DNA from: Candidatus Melainabacteria bacterium
GTDB lineage: Bacteria > Cyanobacteriota > Vampirovibrionia > Gastranaerophilales > Gastranaerophilaceae
Assembly: GCA_003258725.1 (NCBI GenBank)
Contig: QHMG01000004.1
Span: forward strand, 433,499 to 497,498
DNA: 64,000 nt
Direction of reading: 5' to 3'
The notes beneath the pieces were generated by a model. The model was not told the origin of the DNA. It saw nothing but the letters and a program-made list of their open reading frames with translations, and did no database searches. Shown one piece after another: positions 42,807-51,514 of the stretch (position 1 is the stretch's first letter; every line of letters begins with the position of its first letter). The position numbers and the translations under genes are program-made.

Positions 42807-43910
42807 ATGGCGATGAATAATTATGGCGGAACTCCAATAGGAAACACAACATTGAGTAATAATATTAATTCTATAAGCAATACTTTACTAACTCAGCAAA
42901 ATATTGTTGCAATGAATTCTACTCAAAAAGTTGCAGCATTACTTATTTTGTTGGGTCCTGTGACAGCTGCGGAAGTTTTGAAAAATATTACAGATAACGA
43001 TTTATTGGAACAAATTGCATTAGAAATTGCAAGTCTGAATAAAGTTCCTGTAGAATCACTAGTTGGAATTTTGGAGGAATTTAGAAGTCTATTTCAAGCA
43101 AGCCGTTACCTTGCAAAAGGTGGTAAAGATTATGCAAAACAAGTTTTAGAATTGACTTATGGACCAGAACAAGCAAAAAGAATTATGGCAAGATTGGAAG
43201 CTATGATGAATGCTAACCCATTCCAATTCTTTAACGAAGCTGATCCAGTACAATTGGCAACTTCTTTCCAAAATGAAAATCCACAACTTATTGCATTGAT
43301 TTTGGCATATTTGCAACCTGCGCAATCTGCAAGAGTTTTGAATAACTTAACTCCTGAAGTTCAAGCTCAAGTAGCTATTAAAATTGCGGATATGGATACA
43401 ACAAACCCTGAAATTTTGGCAGATATCGAAAAAATTGTAGAGACTAAATTCTCATCAGTAATGGTTCAAGACTTCTCTCAAGCAGGTGGTATTGATACAT
43501 TAGCAAGTATTTTGAACCGTTCTGATAGACAAACTGAACGTAATGTTCTAGAATTGTTGGAAATCGAAAATCCAACTCTTGCAGACGAGGTAAGAGAATT
43601 GATGTTTGTATTTGAAGACATTATTACTCTTGATGATAGAACAATTCAACGTGTATTACGTGAAGTTAATACAAAAGACTTGGCATTGTCACTTAAAGGT
43701 ACAAAAGAAGAAGTTAGAGAAAAAATCTTTAAAAATATGTCAGAGCGTGCACAAAAAATGTTACGTGACGATATGGAATACTTAGGACCTGTACGTGCTA
43801 AAGAAGTTCAAGATGTTCAAGCATCAATTTGTGCTACAATCAAAGCACTTGAAGCTGCAGGTGAAATTGTAATTGAACGTGACCCAGGCGAGGATGAATT
43901 CATTGACTAG
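42807..43910 (+). CDS. fliG: Flagellar motor switch protein FliG
   Basis: This 367-aa C-ring protein couples the stator to rotation. An N-terminal Asn-rich lead of about 35 residues precedes STQKVAALLILLGPVTAAEVLKN. The middle domain has EHPQQ-like NENPQLIALILAYLQP. The C-terminal torque domain contains FEDIITLDDRTIQRVLRE and MSERAQKMLRDDMEYLGP. It lies 5 bp after fliF and overlaps fliH by 17 bp. Confidence 0.96.
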   Translation: MAMNNYGGTPIGNTTLSNNINSISNTLLTQQNIVAMNSTQKVAALLILLGPVTAAEVLKNITDNDLLEQIALEIASLNKVPVESLVGILEEFRSLFQASRYLAKGGKDYAKQVLELTYGPEQAKRIMARLEAMMNANPFQFFNEADPVQLATSFQNENPQLIALILAYLQPAQSARVLNNLTPEVQAQVAIKIADMDTTNPEILADIEKIVETKFSSVMVQDFSQAGGIDTLASILNRSDRQTERNVLELLEIENPTLADEVRELMFVFEDIITLDDRTIQRVLREVNTKDLALSLKGTKEEVREKIFKNMSERAQKMLRDDMEYLGPVRAKEVQDVQASICATIKALEAAGEIVIERDPGEDEFID

Positions 43911-44874
43911 GATTAAAGCATCAGAAATTCAAATGGGTTCAAACTTTGTTATGCCTATTGATAATCCCTATAAAGAAGTAGAAACAAAGGCTGAACATAT
44001 TATAAAAACTGCTAAGATACAAAAACAGCAGTTGATTCAAGCTGGTCAAAAACAAGCAAATGAAATTATTGCACAGGCTCAACAGTTGGTAGAACAAGCA
44101 AAACAAGAATGTGCAAATTTAATTGAAGCAGCCAAAAAAGAAGCAACAACAGAAAGCACTCAAATTAAAGAAATGGCTCAAAAAGAGGGCTATAATGCAG
44201 GTTATAAACAAGGTTTTGAAGAAGGAACAAATTCTCTAGAAGAAAAATTTAAAGCACTAGAATTGTTTGCTCAAGCTCAATATGATATAAAACACAATAT
44301 TATTAAATCGGCAGAATTAGATATTGTCGATTTAGTTTTGGCAATTGCTCGAAAAGTTTGCAAAAAATCTTTGGATGAAGATATCGAAATTTTGAAAAAC
44401 ATTACTGTTGATGCGATTAAACAATTGAAGGATAAAGAATGTATTACAATTACAATTAGTCCAGAGTTGGCAGAAAAGATTTATTCAATTTCTGATAAAT
44501 TAAAGGAGGAAGTTCCAAAACTAAACTCTATTAGAATTATTGAAGATGCAAATGTTTCGGCTGACGGTACAATTGTTGAAACTCCGCTATCAAGAGTTGA
44601 TTCAAGATTAAAAACTCAAATTGACCAAATTGCGGAAAAAATGATGTCAGAGCATTATTCAACTATAGAAGATGAAGTTACTGAAAATAACGACGACCTT
44701 GTTGATATTGGTTCAACTCAAGAATTAATTGAAAATAAAGAGTTTTCAGAATACGAATTAACTCCGCCACCATTAAGCGAAACTATTGAACATATTCAAC
44801 AAGAAAATACAACTGAAACAGTTGAAAATACACCTAAAAATGAGGGTTTGAACAATGACAATAACGTTCAATAA
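43894..44874 (+). CDS. fliH: Flagellar assembly protein FliH
   Basis: FliH regulates the export ATPase FliI. The 326-aa protein has a Gln/Lys/Ala coiled coil (about residues 35-125, with GYNAGYKQGFEEG) and the FliH/HrpE domain at about 125-235 (LDIVDLVLAIARKVCKKSL). It ends in an acidic low-complexity tail of about 70 residues that is longer than usual. The start at ATG 43894 is inside fliG; a TTG at 43873 is possible. It overlaps fliI by 20 bp. Confidence 0.88.
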   Translation: MNSLTRIKASEIQMGSNFVMPIDNPYKEVETKAEHIIKTAKIQKQQLIQAGQKQANEIIAQAQQLVEQAKQECANLIEAAKKEATTESTQIKEMAQKEGYNAGYKQGFEEGTNSLEEKFKALELFAQAQYDIKHNIIKSAELDIVDLVLAIARKVCKKSLDEDIEILKNITVDAIKQLKDKECITITISPELAEKIYSISDKLKEEVPKLNSIRIIEDANVSADGTIVETPLSRVDSRLKTQIDQIAEKMMSEHYSTIEDEVTENNDDLVDIGSTQELIENKEFSEYELTPPPLSETIEHIQQENTTETVENTPKNEGLNNDNNVQ

Positions 44875-46171
44875 AGATAAATTTTTGGGTTCTATAGATG
44901 ATGTAAAAACGATTAAAGAAATTGGCAAAGTTACTGAAATTACAGGCTTAATTATTGAAACCGACGGTCCAGAATCTAGTATTGGAGACTTGTGCTATAT
45001 TTATAAGAAAAATTCTGAAAATCCAATATGGGCTGAAGTGGTTGGTTTTAAAGAAAACAAGATTCTTCTAATGCCTTTAGGCTCAATGGACGGTGTTCAA
45101 CCAGGGGCATTTGTGCTAAATACAGGCGAGCCGATGAAAATTAAAGTCGGAAACCAACTTTTGGGCAGAGTTTTGGACGGGTTAGGTAATCCAATTGATT
45201 CGTTAGGTGAAATTTCTTCTCAATGCTATGTTTCAACCTCTGCAAAACCAATTAACCCTTTAAAACGTGCAAGAATTGACTCACCTCTATCTTTGGGGAT
45301 TAAATCTGTTGACGGATTTATTACCGTTGGTAAAGGTCAAAGAATGGGGATTTTTGCCGGCTCTGGTGTTGGTAAAAGTACGACTATGGCGATGATGGCG
45401 AAAAATACTTCGGCAGATATCAATGTAATTGCGCTAATCGGGGAACGTGGGCGTGAGGTTCGTGAATTTATTGAAAAAAACTTAGGACCAGAAGGTATGA
45501 AACGTACTGTTGTTGTTGCTGCAACTTCAGAGCAACCCGATTTGGTAAAAATTAAAGCCGCATTTGTTGCAACTTCTATTGCAGAATATTTTCGAGACCA
45601 AGGACACGATGTCTTGTTTATGTTAGATTCTGTAACTCGTATTGCAATGGCTCAGCGTGTTGTGGGGTTGAGTGCAGGTGAACCTCCAGCAATGAAGGGG
45701 TATACACCAAGCGTTTTTGCAATTATGCCACAATTAATGGAAAGAGCAGGCTGTAATGATAAAGGCTCTATTACCGCACTTTATACCGTTTTGGTAGAAG
45801 GTGATGACTTTAATGAACCGATTTCAGATACTGCAAGAAGTATTTTAGACGGTCACATTATGCTTTCTCGTGATTTGGCTCACCGCAACCACTATCCTGC
45901 GGTAGACGTTTTGCAATCAATAAGTCGTGTTATGAGTGATGTTACTACAAAAGAACACCGAGACGCAGCGGCAAAGGTTCGTAGCTGGCTTGCTGTTTAC
46001 AGAAAGAATGAAGATTTAATTAATATTGGTGCATACGTAAAAGGTTCAGATCCTGCTTGCGATGAGGCAATTAGACGTATGAACTCAATAAATGAATTCT
46101 TGTGTCAAAGTACAGCCGATAAATTTGAATATGAAAATATTATCGCTGACTTGATTAAACTTGCAAAATAA
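44855..46171 (+). CDS. fliI: Flagellum-specific export ATPase FliI
   Basis: This 438-aa F1-beta-like ATPase energises flagellar protein export. It has Walker A GIFAGSGVGKST near residues 167-178, GERGREVREFIE, Walker B VLFMLDSVTR, and GEPPAMKGYTPSVF. It is the last gene of the cluster; fliJ is not next to it, and a convergent protease gene follows after one base. Confidence 0.96.
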   Translation: MTITFNKDKFLGSIDDVKTIKEIGKVTEITGLIIETDGPESSIGDLCYIYKKNSENPIWAEVVGFKENKILLMPLGSMDGVQPGAFVLNTGEPMKIKVGNQLLGRVLDGLGNPIDSLGEISSQCYVSTSAKPINPLKRARIDSPLSLGIKSVDGFITVGKGQRMGIFAGSGVGKSTTMAMMAKNTSADINVIALIGERGREVREFIEKNLGPEGMKRTVVVAATSEQPDLVKIKAAFVATSIAEYFRDQGHDVLFMLDSVTRIAMAQRVVGLSAGEPPAMKGYTPSVFAIMPQLMERAGCNDKGSITALYTVLVEGDDFNEPISDTARSILDGHIMLSRDLAHRNHYPAVDVLQSISRVMSDVTTKEHRDAAAKVRSWLAVYRKNEDLINIGAYVKGSDPACDEAIRRMNSINEFLCQSTADKFEYENIIADLIKLAK

Positions 46172-46172
46172 G

Positions 46173-47426
46173 TTATTTTTGAACTTTTTCTTCTTCTTTT
46201 TTTATCATATCTTGTAGCATGTTTTTTGCTACTTCAAGTTGAGCATCATGATTTTTCTTTAAGTCTTGTTGTGTAAGGGCAATTTGAACATCCGGCGCAA
46301 TACCTTTTTTGTTGATATCATTGCCATTTGGAGTTAGATATTTAGCAATTGTAAGGTTCATACCTGTTTCATTAGGTAAGGTCAAGACTTCTTGCACCAT
46401 TCCTTTGCCGTATGTTGTTGTACCTACAAGTTTTGCTTTGTGATAATCCTTTAATGCACCTGATAGAATTTCACTTGCGCTTGCACTAGATTTATCTATT
46501 AAAACAACCATTGGTTTTTCAACAGTATAATCAACATTTTGAGCGGTCATATTGCGTTTATAGCCGTTTCTGCCAACTATGCTTACAATGTTACCTTGCG
46601 GAATAAACAAATTAGCGATAAATACTGCATTAGGAAGCAATCCACCAGGGTTTCCTCTTAAATCAAGTATCAAACCTTTTGTCTTTTCTGTTTTTTCTAA
46701 AGCATCTAAAAATTCATTTGTTGTTGATAACCCGATGAAACTCAAGATTTGAATATAGCCAATGTTTTTGTCAACATTGCTTTTTACTGTCTTTATTTTA
46801 ATTTCTTTACGCTTGATATTTTTAATTATTTTTTTGTTATCTCTAAGGATAGTCACTTCTACAATGCTATTTTCAGGTCCTCTAACAAGCCCTGCAACAT
46901 CAGAAATGGACATACCGCTAACTTCTTTTTTGTTTACTGCAAAAATAACATCATAGGCTTTGATACCCGCATTACTAGCAGGAGTACCTTCGATTACGTT
47001 GAAAATGGTTATTTTACCTGAATTTGAAAAGATATTAACGCCAATACCTGTAATTTTAGAGTCAATAGAGGTGTTAAGCTCTGCAAATTCAGTTTTAGAC
47101 ATAAATTTTGAATAAGGGTCGTTTAGACTTTCAAGCATTGTGTTGATTGCAACATAAGCATCTTCGTCAGTTTTGATTTTACCTTGATAATGAGCTTTCC
47201 AACGATACCAATCTTGTTCGTTCATATCTGTATCGTAATAGTTATTTTTGATAACCTTCCAAGCCTTGTTGAAAAGTTTTTGAGAGTCAATGTATTCTTT
47301 GTTTACGTTAGTCTGTAATCCTACAGGACTAGAGGCTAATTTTAAATACATGTTATGAAGTAGGTTGTTAAAAATTAACAACGCTACAACCAAAATTATG
47401 AAAATGATAAAGTGTTTTTTATTCAT
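46173..47426 (-). CDS. ctpA: C-terminal processing serine peptidase (S41)
   Basis: This 417-aa envelope protease has an N-terminal membrane anchor (about residues 5-20). A PDZ domain follows (about 120-200, with GIGVNIF and ASNAGIKAYDVI), then the catalytic core: LDLRGNPGGLL, Ser316 in KSSASASEI and Lys341 in TYGKGMVQ, 25 residues apart as in CtpA. The start is ATG 47426, six bases downstream of TTAAAT with TTGATT 17 bp before it. Confidence 0.94.
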   Translation of the reverse strand: MNKKHFIIFIILVVALLIFNNLLHNMYLKLASSPVGLQTNVNKEYIDSQKLFNKAWKVIKNNYYDTDMNEQDWYRWKAHYQGKIKTDEDAYVAINTMLESLNDPYSKFMSKTEFAELNTSIDSKITGIGVNIFSNSGKITIFNVIEGTPASNAGIKAYDVIFAVNKKEVSGMSISDVAGLVRGPENSIVEVTILRDNKKIIKNIKRKEIKIKTVKSNVDKNIGYIQILSFIGLSTTNEFLDALEKTEKTKGLILDLRGNPGGLLPNAVFIANLFIPQGNIVSIVGRNGYKRNMTAQNVDYTVEKPMVVLIDKSSASASEILSGALKDYHKAKLVGTTTYGKGMVQEVLTLPNETGMNLTIAKYLTPNGNDINKKGIAPDVQIALTQQDLKKNHDAQLEVAKNMLQDMIKKEEEKVQK

Positions 47427-47432
47427 AGCATA

Positions 47433-47461
47433 ATTTAACATCAATGGATAAATTTAATCAA
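47433..47461 (-). promoter_or_regulatory. Promoter of ctpA, apparently leaderless
   Basis: On the minus strand TTGATT (47456-47461), 17 bp and TTAAAT (47433-47438) are followed by six bases and ATG 47426. Confidence 0.5.
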
Positions 47462-47500
47462 TAGGTAATGTAGGGTTGTTGATGATGAGTTTTAATTTAA

Positions 47501-47580
47501 TAAGATCCCGTAATAAATACGGGATGACATAAGGTTTAGTATTTAGTTTTCCGTCATACCGCACTAGTTGCGGTATCTTA
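47501..47580. repeat. REP-like double palindrome
   Basis: Two 28-bp units in opposite orientation (47501-47528 and 47553-47580) share TAAGAT...CCG...CGG.ATGAC. Each unit is itself a hairpin (CCCGTA/TACGGG and ACCGCA/TGCGGT). This is the organisation of REP/BIME elements. It lies upstream of the second pseudopilin. Confidence 0.7.
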
Positions 47581-47641
47581 AATTATGTATTTTGTTTAAA
47601 AACTTATTGTCAATTTTTGTTTAGAAAAATTTTAATGTATA

Positions 47642-47670
47642 TTGAGAAGATGTAATTGTTGAGTTATAAT
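47642..47670 (+). promoter_or_regulatory. Promoter of the second pseudopilin
   Basis: TTGAGA (47642-47647), 17 bp and TATAAT (47665-47670) lie upstream of AAGGAG and ATG 47699. A second TATAAT follows 8 bp later. Confidence 0.7.
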
Positions 47671-47698
47671 GGACTTATAATAAAAAAGGAGTTAATCT

Positions 47699-48424
47699 AT
47701 GAAGATGAGAAAGAATAAAGCATTTACGTTGGCAGAAACCCTAGTTGTAATGGGTATCATTGGTGTAGTTGCAGCGTTGACTATCCCAAACTTGAGTTCT
47801 TCTACAGCTAACAAAGAAAACGTAGCAAGAGTTCAAAAGGCGTATTCAACAATCAATGAAGCCTTTGAAAGAGTTCAAGCGGAATATGGCAATATCCAAC
47901 GTTGGCCTTTGCGTGATTTTGGATGGAACGGCAATAATGATACGGACTTTTTTGCAAACAGAATGTCTGAATATTTAAAAGTGTCAAAAAACTGTGCCAG
48001 AAATGCTAACCAAGGTTGTATGGCTTCCTCTGTTAAATTCTTGAATGGAACAAGCACTACTTCAAATGGTTATTTTGCTGTGACTGATGCTGATACTTCG
48101 GCATATAAAATGATTTTAGCTGATGGTACAGGACTTGCAATTATGGTTGCCTCAGGTACTATTTCTATGAATGTAGATATTGATGGTCCAAGAAAAGGTT
48201 CTGGCACAATCGGAAAAGATTGGTTTGGATTTGTTTATGATGCTTCCAGTACTAAAAAAGTTATTCCAGCAAACACAGGTAACTTAACTAGTTCTTTTTC
48301 ATCAGGAAAGGGGCTTACTGCTTGGGTTATTGAAACAGGAAATATGGATTATCTAAAAGCAGTAAATGGTACATGTAAAAAGACTAATAAAACTTTAAGT
48401 TGGACAAACACAACTTGTAACTAG
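47699..48424 (+). CDS. Type IV pilin-like / pseudopilin protein
   Basis: This 241-aa protein resembles the pseudopilin at 3238: a short basic leader ending NKA, FTLAETLVVMGIIGVVAALT with Glu at mature position 5, a stalk (RVQKAYSTINEAFERVQAEYG), and a disulfide-rich C-terminal domain ending in two Cys. The two share layout and the closing AWV..TGN/NGNMDY stretch, so they are paralogs. No pilus machinery is adjacent. AAGGAG precedes the ATG. Confidence 0.86.
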   Translation: MKMRKNKAFTLAETLVVMGIIGVVAALTIPNLSSSTANKENVARVQKAYSTINEAFERVQAEYGNIQRWPLRDFGWNGNNDTDFFANRMSEYLKVSKNCARNANQGCMASSVKFLNGTSTTSNGYFAVTDADTSAYKMILADGTGLAIMVASGTISMNVDIDGPRKGSGTIGKDWFGFVYDASSTKKVIPANTGNLTSSFSSGKGLTAWVIETGNMDYLKAVNGTCKKTNKTLSWTNTTCN

Positions 48425-48440
48425 GAGAATTTAAAATAAC

Positions 48441-48484
48441 AAAGCAAGGCGCCGAGGTATTCACCTCGGCGCTTTGCTTTTTAA
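48441..48484 (+). terminator. Strong terminator
   Basis: AAGCAAGGCGCCGAGGT pairs with ACCTCGGCGCTTTGCTT (one bulge) across ATTC, with T-run afterwards. Confidence 0.88.
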
Positions 48485-48513
48485 AGGAGTTAACTGAATA
48501 ATGTTAAATGTTA

Positions 48514-48577
48514 TGTCACCCTGAATTTATTTTAGGGTCTCAAAAACATGAGATTCTGAAACAAGTTCAGAATGACA
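48514..48577. repeat. Palindromic dispersed-repeat-like element
   Basis: Two 27-base arms starting GTCACCCTGAA and ending CAGAATGAC pair along their whole length, with G-U compatible changes, around an eight-base loop. The sequence type (GTCATTCTGAAC...) is common as scattered intergenic repeats in many bacteria. It lies between the pilin terminator and the convergent secreted protein gene. Confidence 0.65.
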
Positions 48578-48624
48578 CTAGGTTTAACACTCTATATCAC
48601 TAAGATTTTTTTTGATGTGATATC

Positions 48625-49317
48625 CTACAATCTTTCAAATCCTGGGGAAGTTTGAGGCAAGTTTTGATAACCCTTGTTAGCGTAAACTGTTTTTCTTATG
48701 TATCTATCAGTGTAACCGCCTTTTTTGAATAATTGTCTAAGTGTGTTTTCTCTTTGTAGTAAAGGGTGTTGACGGTCGTTTTGTTCTGGATAAATTTCTA
48801 ACAATTCACTCCAAACAGCGGCTTCCATTGTCCAAGCATAAGTTTCTTCAGCAAGGGAGTTATATTCATCTTGATGTAATGCTTCGTGTGCTAAAAGTGC
48901 TGCAAGTGCCGCAGGTGGCGCATCAGCATGACGTGGGTTTATAAAAATATACAATTGATTTTTCTTTTTCCAACCTAATGCGTCGAAATTTTGGTAATCC
49001 TCTTTGATTTGACTCAAGTCTTTAAATTGAACTTTTACAGGTTTGTCTGTTAAATTATAACCAATTAATGCACGTCTTGAAAAGTCAGCTGTTGTGTTCT
49101 TCATCATATCAAGTGCAACTAAAATAACTTCATCGCTACTAATTTTTCTATATTCTTTTTTAAGTTGTTCTAAGTAGATATCGTCATATTTAGGTGGATA
49201 ATTTGAACGGGCTTGTTGTTCGACAACTTCCTCTTTTTTAAATATTGCGGCATGTGCCATTGATGGTACAAAAAATGCCATTAATATCGCTATAATTATA
49301 ATTTTCTTTGCTTTCAT
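48625..49317 (-). CDS. Secreted protein with HExxH metallopeptidase-like motif
   Basis: This 230-aa protein has a signal peptide (residues 1-23, ending AHA). The motif HEALH occurs at residues 144-148 in LLAHEALHQDEYN and is followed by a Glu pair in LAEETYAW, consistent with a gluzincin-type zinc site. The rest is unrecognised; the C-terminus ends in a Tyr/Pro-rich tail. It may be a small envelope protease or an inactive relative. GAGGATT precedes the ATG. Confidence 0.68.
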   Translation of the reverse strand: MKAKKIIIIAILMAFFVPSMAHAAIFKKEEVVEQQARSNYPPKYDDIYLEQLKKEYRKISSDEVILVALDMMKNTTADFSRRALIGYNLTDKPVKVQFKDLSQIKEDYQNFDALGWKKKNQLYIFINPRHADAPPAALAALLAHEALHQDEYNSLAEETYAWTMEAAVWSELLEIYPEQNDRQHPLLQRENTLRQLFKKGGYTDRYIRKTVYANKGYQNLPQTSPGFERL

Positions 49318-49444
49318 ACAATCCTCACCAATTAAGTATAACTATATTATAACTATATTTTTTGTAAATTCAAATTTTTATTTTTGTAACTTTTGTAACT
49401 AATTTATATGTTTGTATTATAATGAATTTGTGGAGGTAGGAATA

Positions 49445-49663
49445 ATGCTAGAAAACGGTTTAATTATAACAGTAGTCGGAATGGGTGTTGTATTCTTGTT
49501 CTTAACTTTGCTGGTTGTTTGTATGAATTTAATGGCGAAAGTTATCGTTGTTATTAACAAATTTATGCCAGAAGTTACAGAAGAAGCTGTTCCTGTTAAA
49601 GTCAACAGAGCCACTGATGACGACGTTGCAGTAGCAATTGCTGTTGCAAAAATGAACATGTAA
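49445..49663 (+). CDS. oadG: Oxaloacetate decarboxylase gamma chain (OadG-like)
   Basis: This 72-aa protein has a single membrane helix (about residues 5-30, LIITVVGMGVVFLFLTLLVV) and a short charged tail, as in the gamma subunits that anchor sodium-pumping decarboxylases. The location directly before oadA and oadB supports the call. GGAGG precedes ATG 49445. A TATAAT at 49418-49423 is the likely operon promoter. Confidence 0.85.
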   Translation: MLENGLIITVVGMGVVFLFLTLLVVCMNLMAKVIVVINKFMPEVTEEAVPVKVNRATDDDVAVAIAVAKMNM

Positions 49664-49700
49664 TTAATAATTATTAGAAATTTAAAAGGGATAAAAAGAA

Positions 49701-51500
49701 ATGTCAAAAAAATTAATCAATGTTATGGATACATCTTTTAGAGATGGTTTCCAATCAGTATTCGGCGCAAGAGTCTTGGTAGAGGACTTTTTGCCAGCAT
49801 TAAAATCAGCCGTAGATGCGGGTATCAAACATTTTGAAGTTGCAGGTGGTGCTAGATTTCAAGCTCCAATCTTCTTCTGTAACGAAAATGCTTTTGAAAC
49901 TATGGACAAAATCAGAGAAACTGTTGGTCCAGATATTAAGTTACAATCTTTAGCTCGTGGTGTAAATGTTGTAGGTTTGAACTCTCAACCTCGTGACGTT
50001 ATTGATTTACACGCAAAAATGTTTGCAAAACATGGTGTAAATGTAATCAGAAACTTTGATGCGCTAAACGATGTAAACAATTTAATTGATTCAGCTAACA
50101 GTATTAAAAAATATGGCTTGCAACACGAAGTTACAATCACAATGATGGAACTTCCTTATGGTTGTGAAGGTGCTCATGATGTTGAATTTTACAAGCAAGT
50201 ATTGAGAAACATTTTAGATGCTGGTATTCCATTTGATTCATTAGCGTTCAAAGATGCATCAGGTACATCTCACCCAAGAAAAGTTTATGATACAGTAAAA
50301 ATGGCTCGTGAAATGTTAGGTGCTGATATGCCAATCAGATTCCACTCTCACGAAACTGCAGGTACTGGTTTGGCTTGTTACTTAGCAGCTTTAGACGCTG
50401 GTGCTGACGGTATCGACTTATCAATGAAACCTGTTTCAGGCGGTACTGCTCAACCAGATATTATTTCTATGTGGCACGCTTTAAGAGGTACTGAATACGA
50501 TTTAGGCTTAGATATTAAGAAAATTATGGAAACAGAAGAAATCTTTAAAGATTGCATGAAAGATTACAATGTTTCTCCTGTTTCTTTAGCCGTAAACCCA
50601 ATTCTTATCCAAGCTCCATTACCAGGTGGTGCTACAGCTACAACAATTGACCAATTAAAAGATATGGGTATGTTAGACAAATTCCCTAAATTAATTGAAA
50701 ATATGAAGGAAGTTGTTTCTAGAGGTGGTTTTGGTACATCAGTTACTCCAGTATCACAATTCTACGCTCAACAATCTTTCTTAAATGCAATCTCTGAACA
50801 CCCTTGGGAAAAAGCAAATCCAGGATATGCTAAGATGATTTTAGGCTACTTCGGAAAAACTCCATGTGAACCTGATCCAGAATTAGTAAAATGGGCAGAA
50901 GAAAAAACTGGTTTGCAACCAACAACTGAAAAGGTTGTAGATATTAATGACAAAGACCCTGAAAAAGGTTTAAAAGCTGCAGAAGAAAGACTTAAAGCGG
51001 CAGGTTTACCTGTAAATGATGAAAACTTATTTATCGCAGCAGCTTGCAAAGACGGTAACGCTGACAAAGGTATTGATTTCTTGTTAGGTAAAGGTCATGT
51101 TGCTGTTAATAAAGGTCAAAAGGCTACAAAAGGTAATTACGCTAACGGTGCAACAGTTACTGTTAACGGTAAAGAATATGCTGTTAAAATTGACGGCGAT
51201 AAAGCTACAGTTAACGGTAAAACTTACGATGTTTCAATTGCAGAAGGTATGAAAGAAGTTGCATCTGCAAGCTCTTCAAATGGTGCTGGAACAGAAGTTA
51301 AATCTCCATTACCTGGCGCTATTCTAAAAGTTATTGCAAGAGAAGGCGATATGGTCGAAGAAGGCGATGTACTTATCTTAATGGAAGCTATGAAAATGGA
51401 AACAGAAATTAAAGCTCCATGTGCAGGTAAAGTTGGCTCTGTTAGAGTTGACGTAGGTGCAACAGTTACACCTGGTCAATTGTTGGTAACTTTGGGCTAG
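49701..51500 (+). CDS. oadA: Oxaloacetate decarboxylase alpha chain (carboxyltransferase-biotin carrier)
   Basis: This 599-aa subunit takes CO2 from oxaloacetate onto biotin. The carboxyltransferase barrel starts with VMDTSFRDGFQSVFG (residues 8-22), then the conserved metal/Lys region FKDASGTSHP and FHSHETAGTGLA. A linker leads to a biotinyl domain with EAMKMETE near residue 561-568, where the central Lys is biotinylated. No ATP-dependent biotin carboxylase is adjacent, so decarboxylation, not pyruvate carboxylation, is favoured. Confidence 0.93.
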   Translation: MSKKLINVMDTSFRDGFQSVFGARVLVEDFLPALKSAVDAGIKHFEVAGGARFQAPIFFCNENAFETMDKIRETVGPDIKLQSLARGVNVVGLNSQPRDVIDLHAKMFAKHGVNVIRNFDALNDVNNLIDSANSIKKYGLQHEVTITMMELPYGCEGAHDVEFYKQVLRNILDAGIPFDSLAFKDASGTSHPRKVYDTVKMAREMLGADMPIRFHSHETAGTGLACYLAALDAGADGIDLSMKPVSGGTAQPDIISMWHALRGTEYDLGLDIKKIMETEEIFKDCMKDYNVSPVSLAVNPILIQAPLPGGATATTIDQLKDMGMLDKFPKLIENMKEVVSRGGFGTSVTPVSQFYAQQSFLNAISEHPWEKANPGYAKMILGYFGKTPCEPDPELVKWAEEKTGLQPTTEKVVDINDKDPEKGLKAAEERLKAAGLPVNDENLFIAAACKDGNADKGIDFLLGKGHVAVNKGQKATKGNYANGATVTVNGKEYAVKIDGDKATVNGKTYDVSIAEGMKEVASASSSNGAGTEVKSPLPGAILKVIAREGDMVEEGDVLILMEAMKMETEIKAPCAGKVGSVRVDVGATVTPGQLLVTLG

Positions 51501-51514
51501 TAGGAGTATAGAAA

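Noticed and set aside
49417..49707. Minus-strand 96-aa frame over oadG
   Set aside because: Thr/Ile-rich antisense shadow of the gamma subunit helix.
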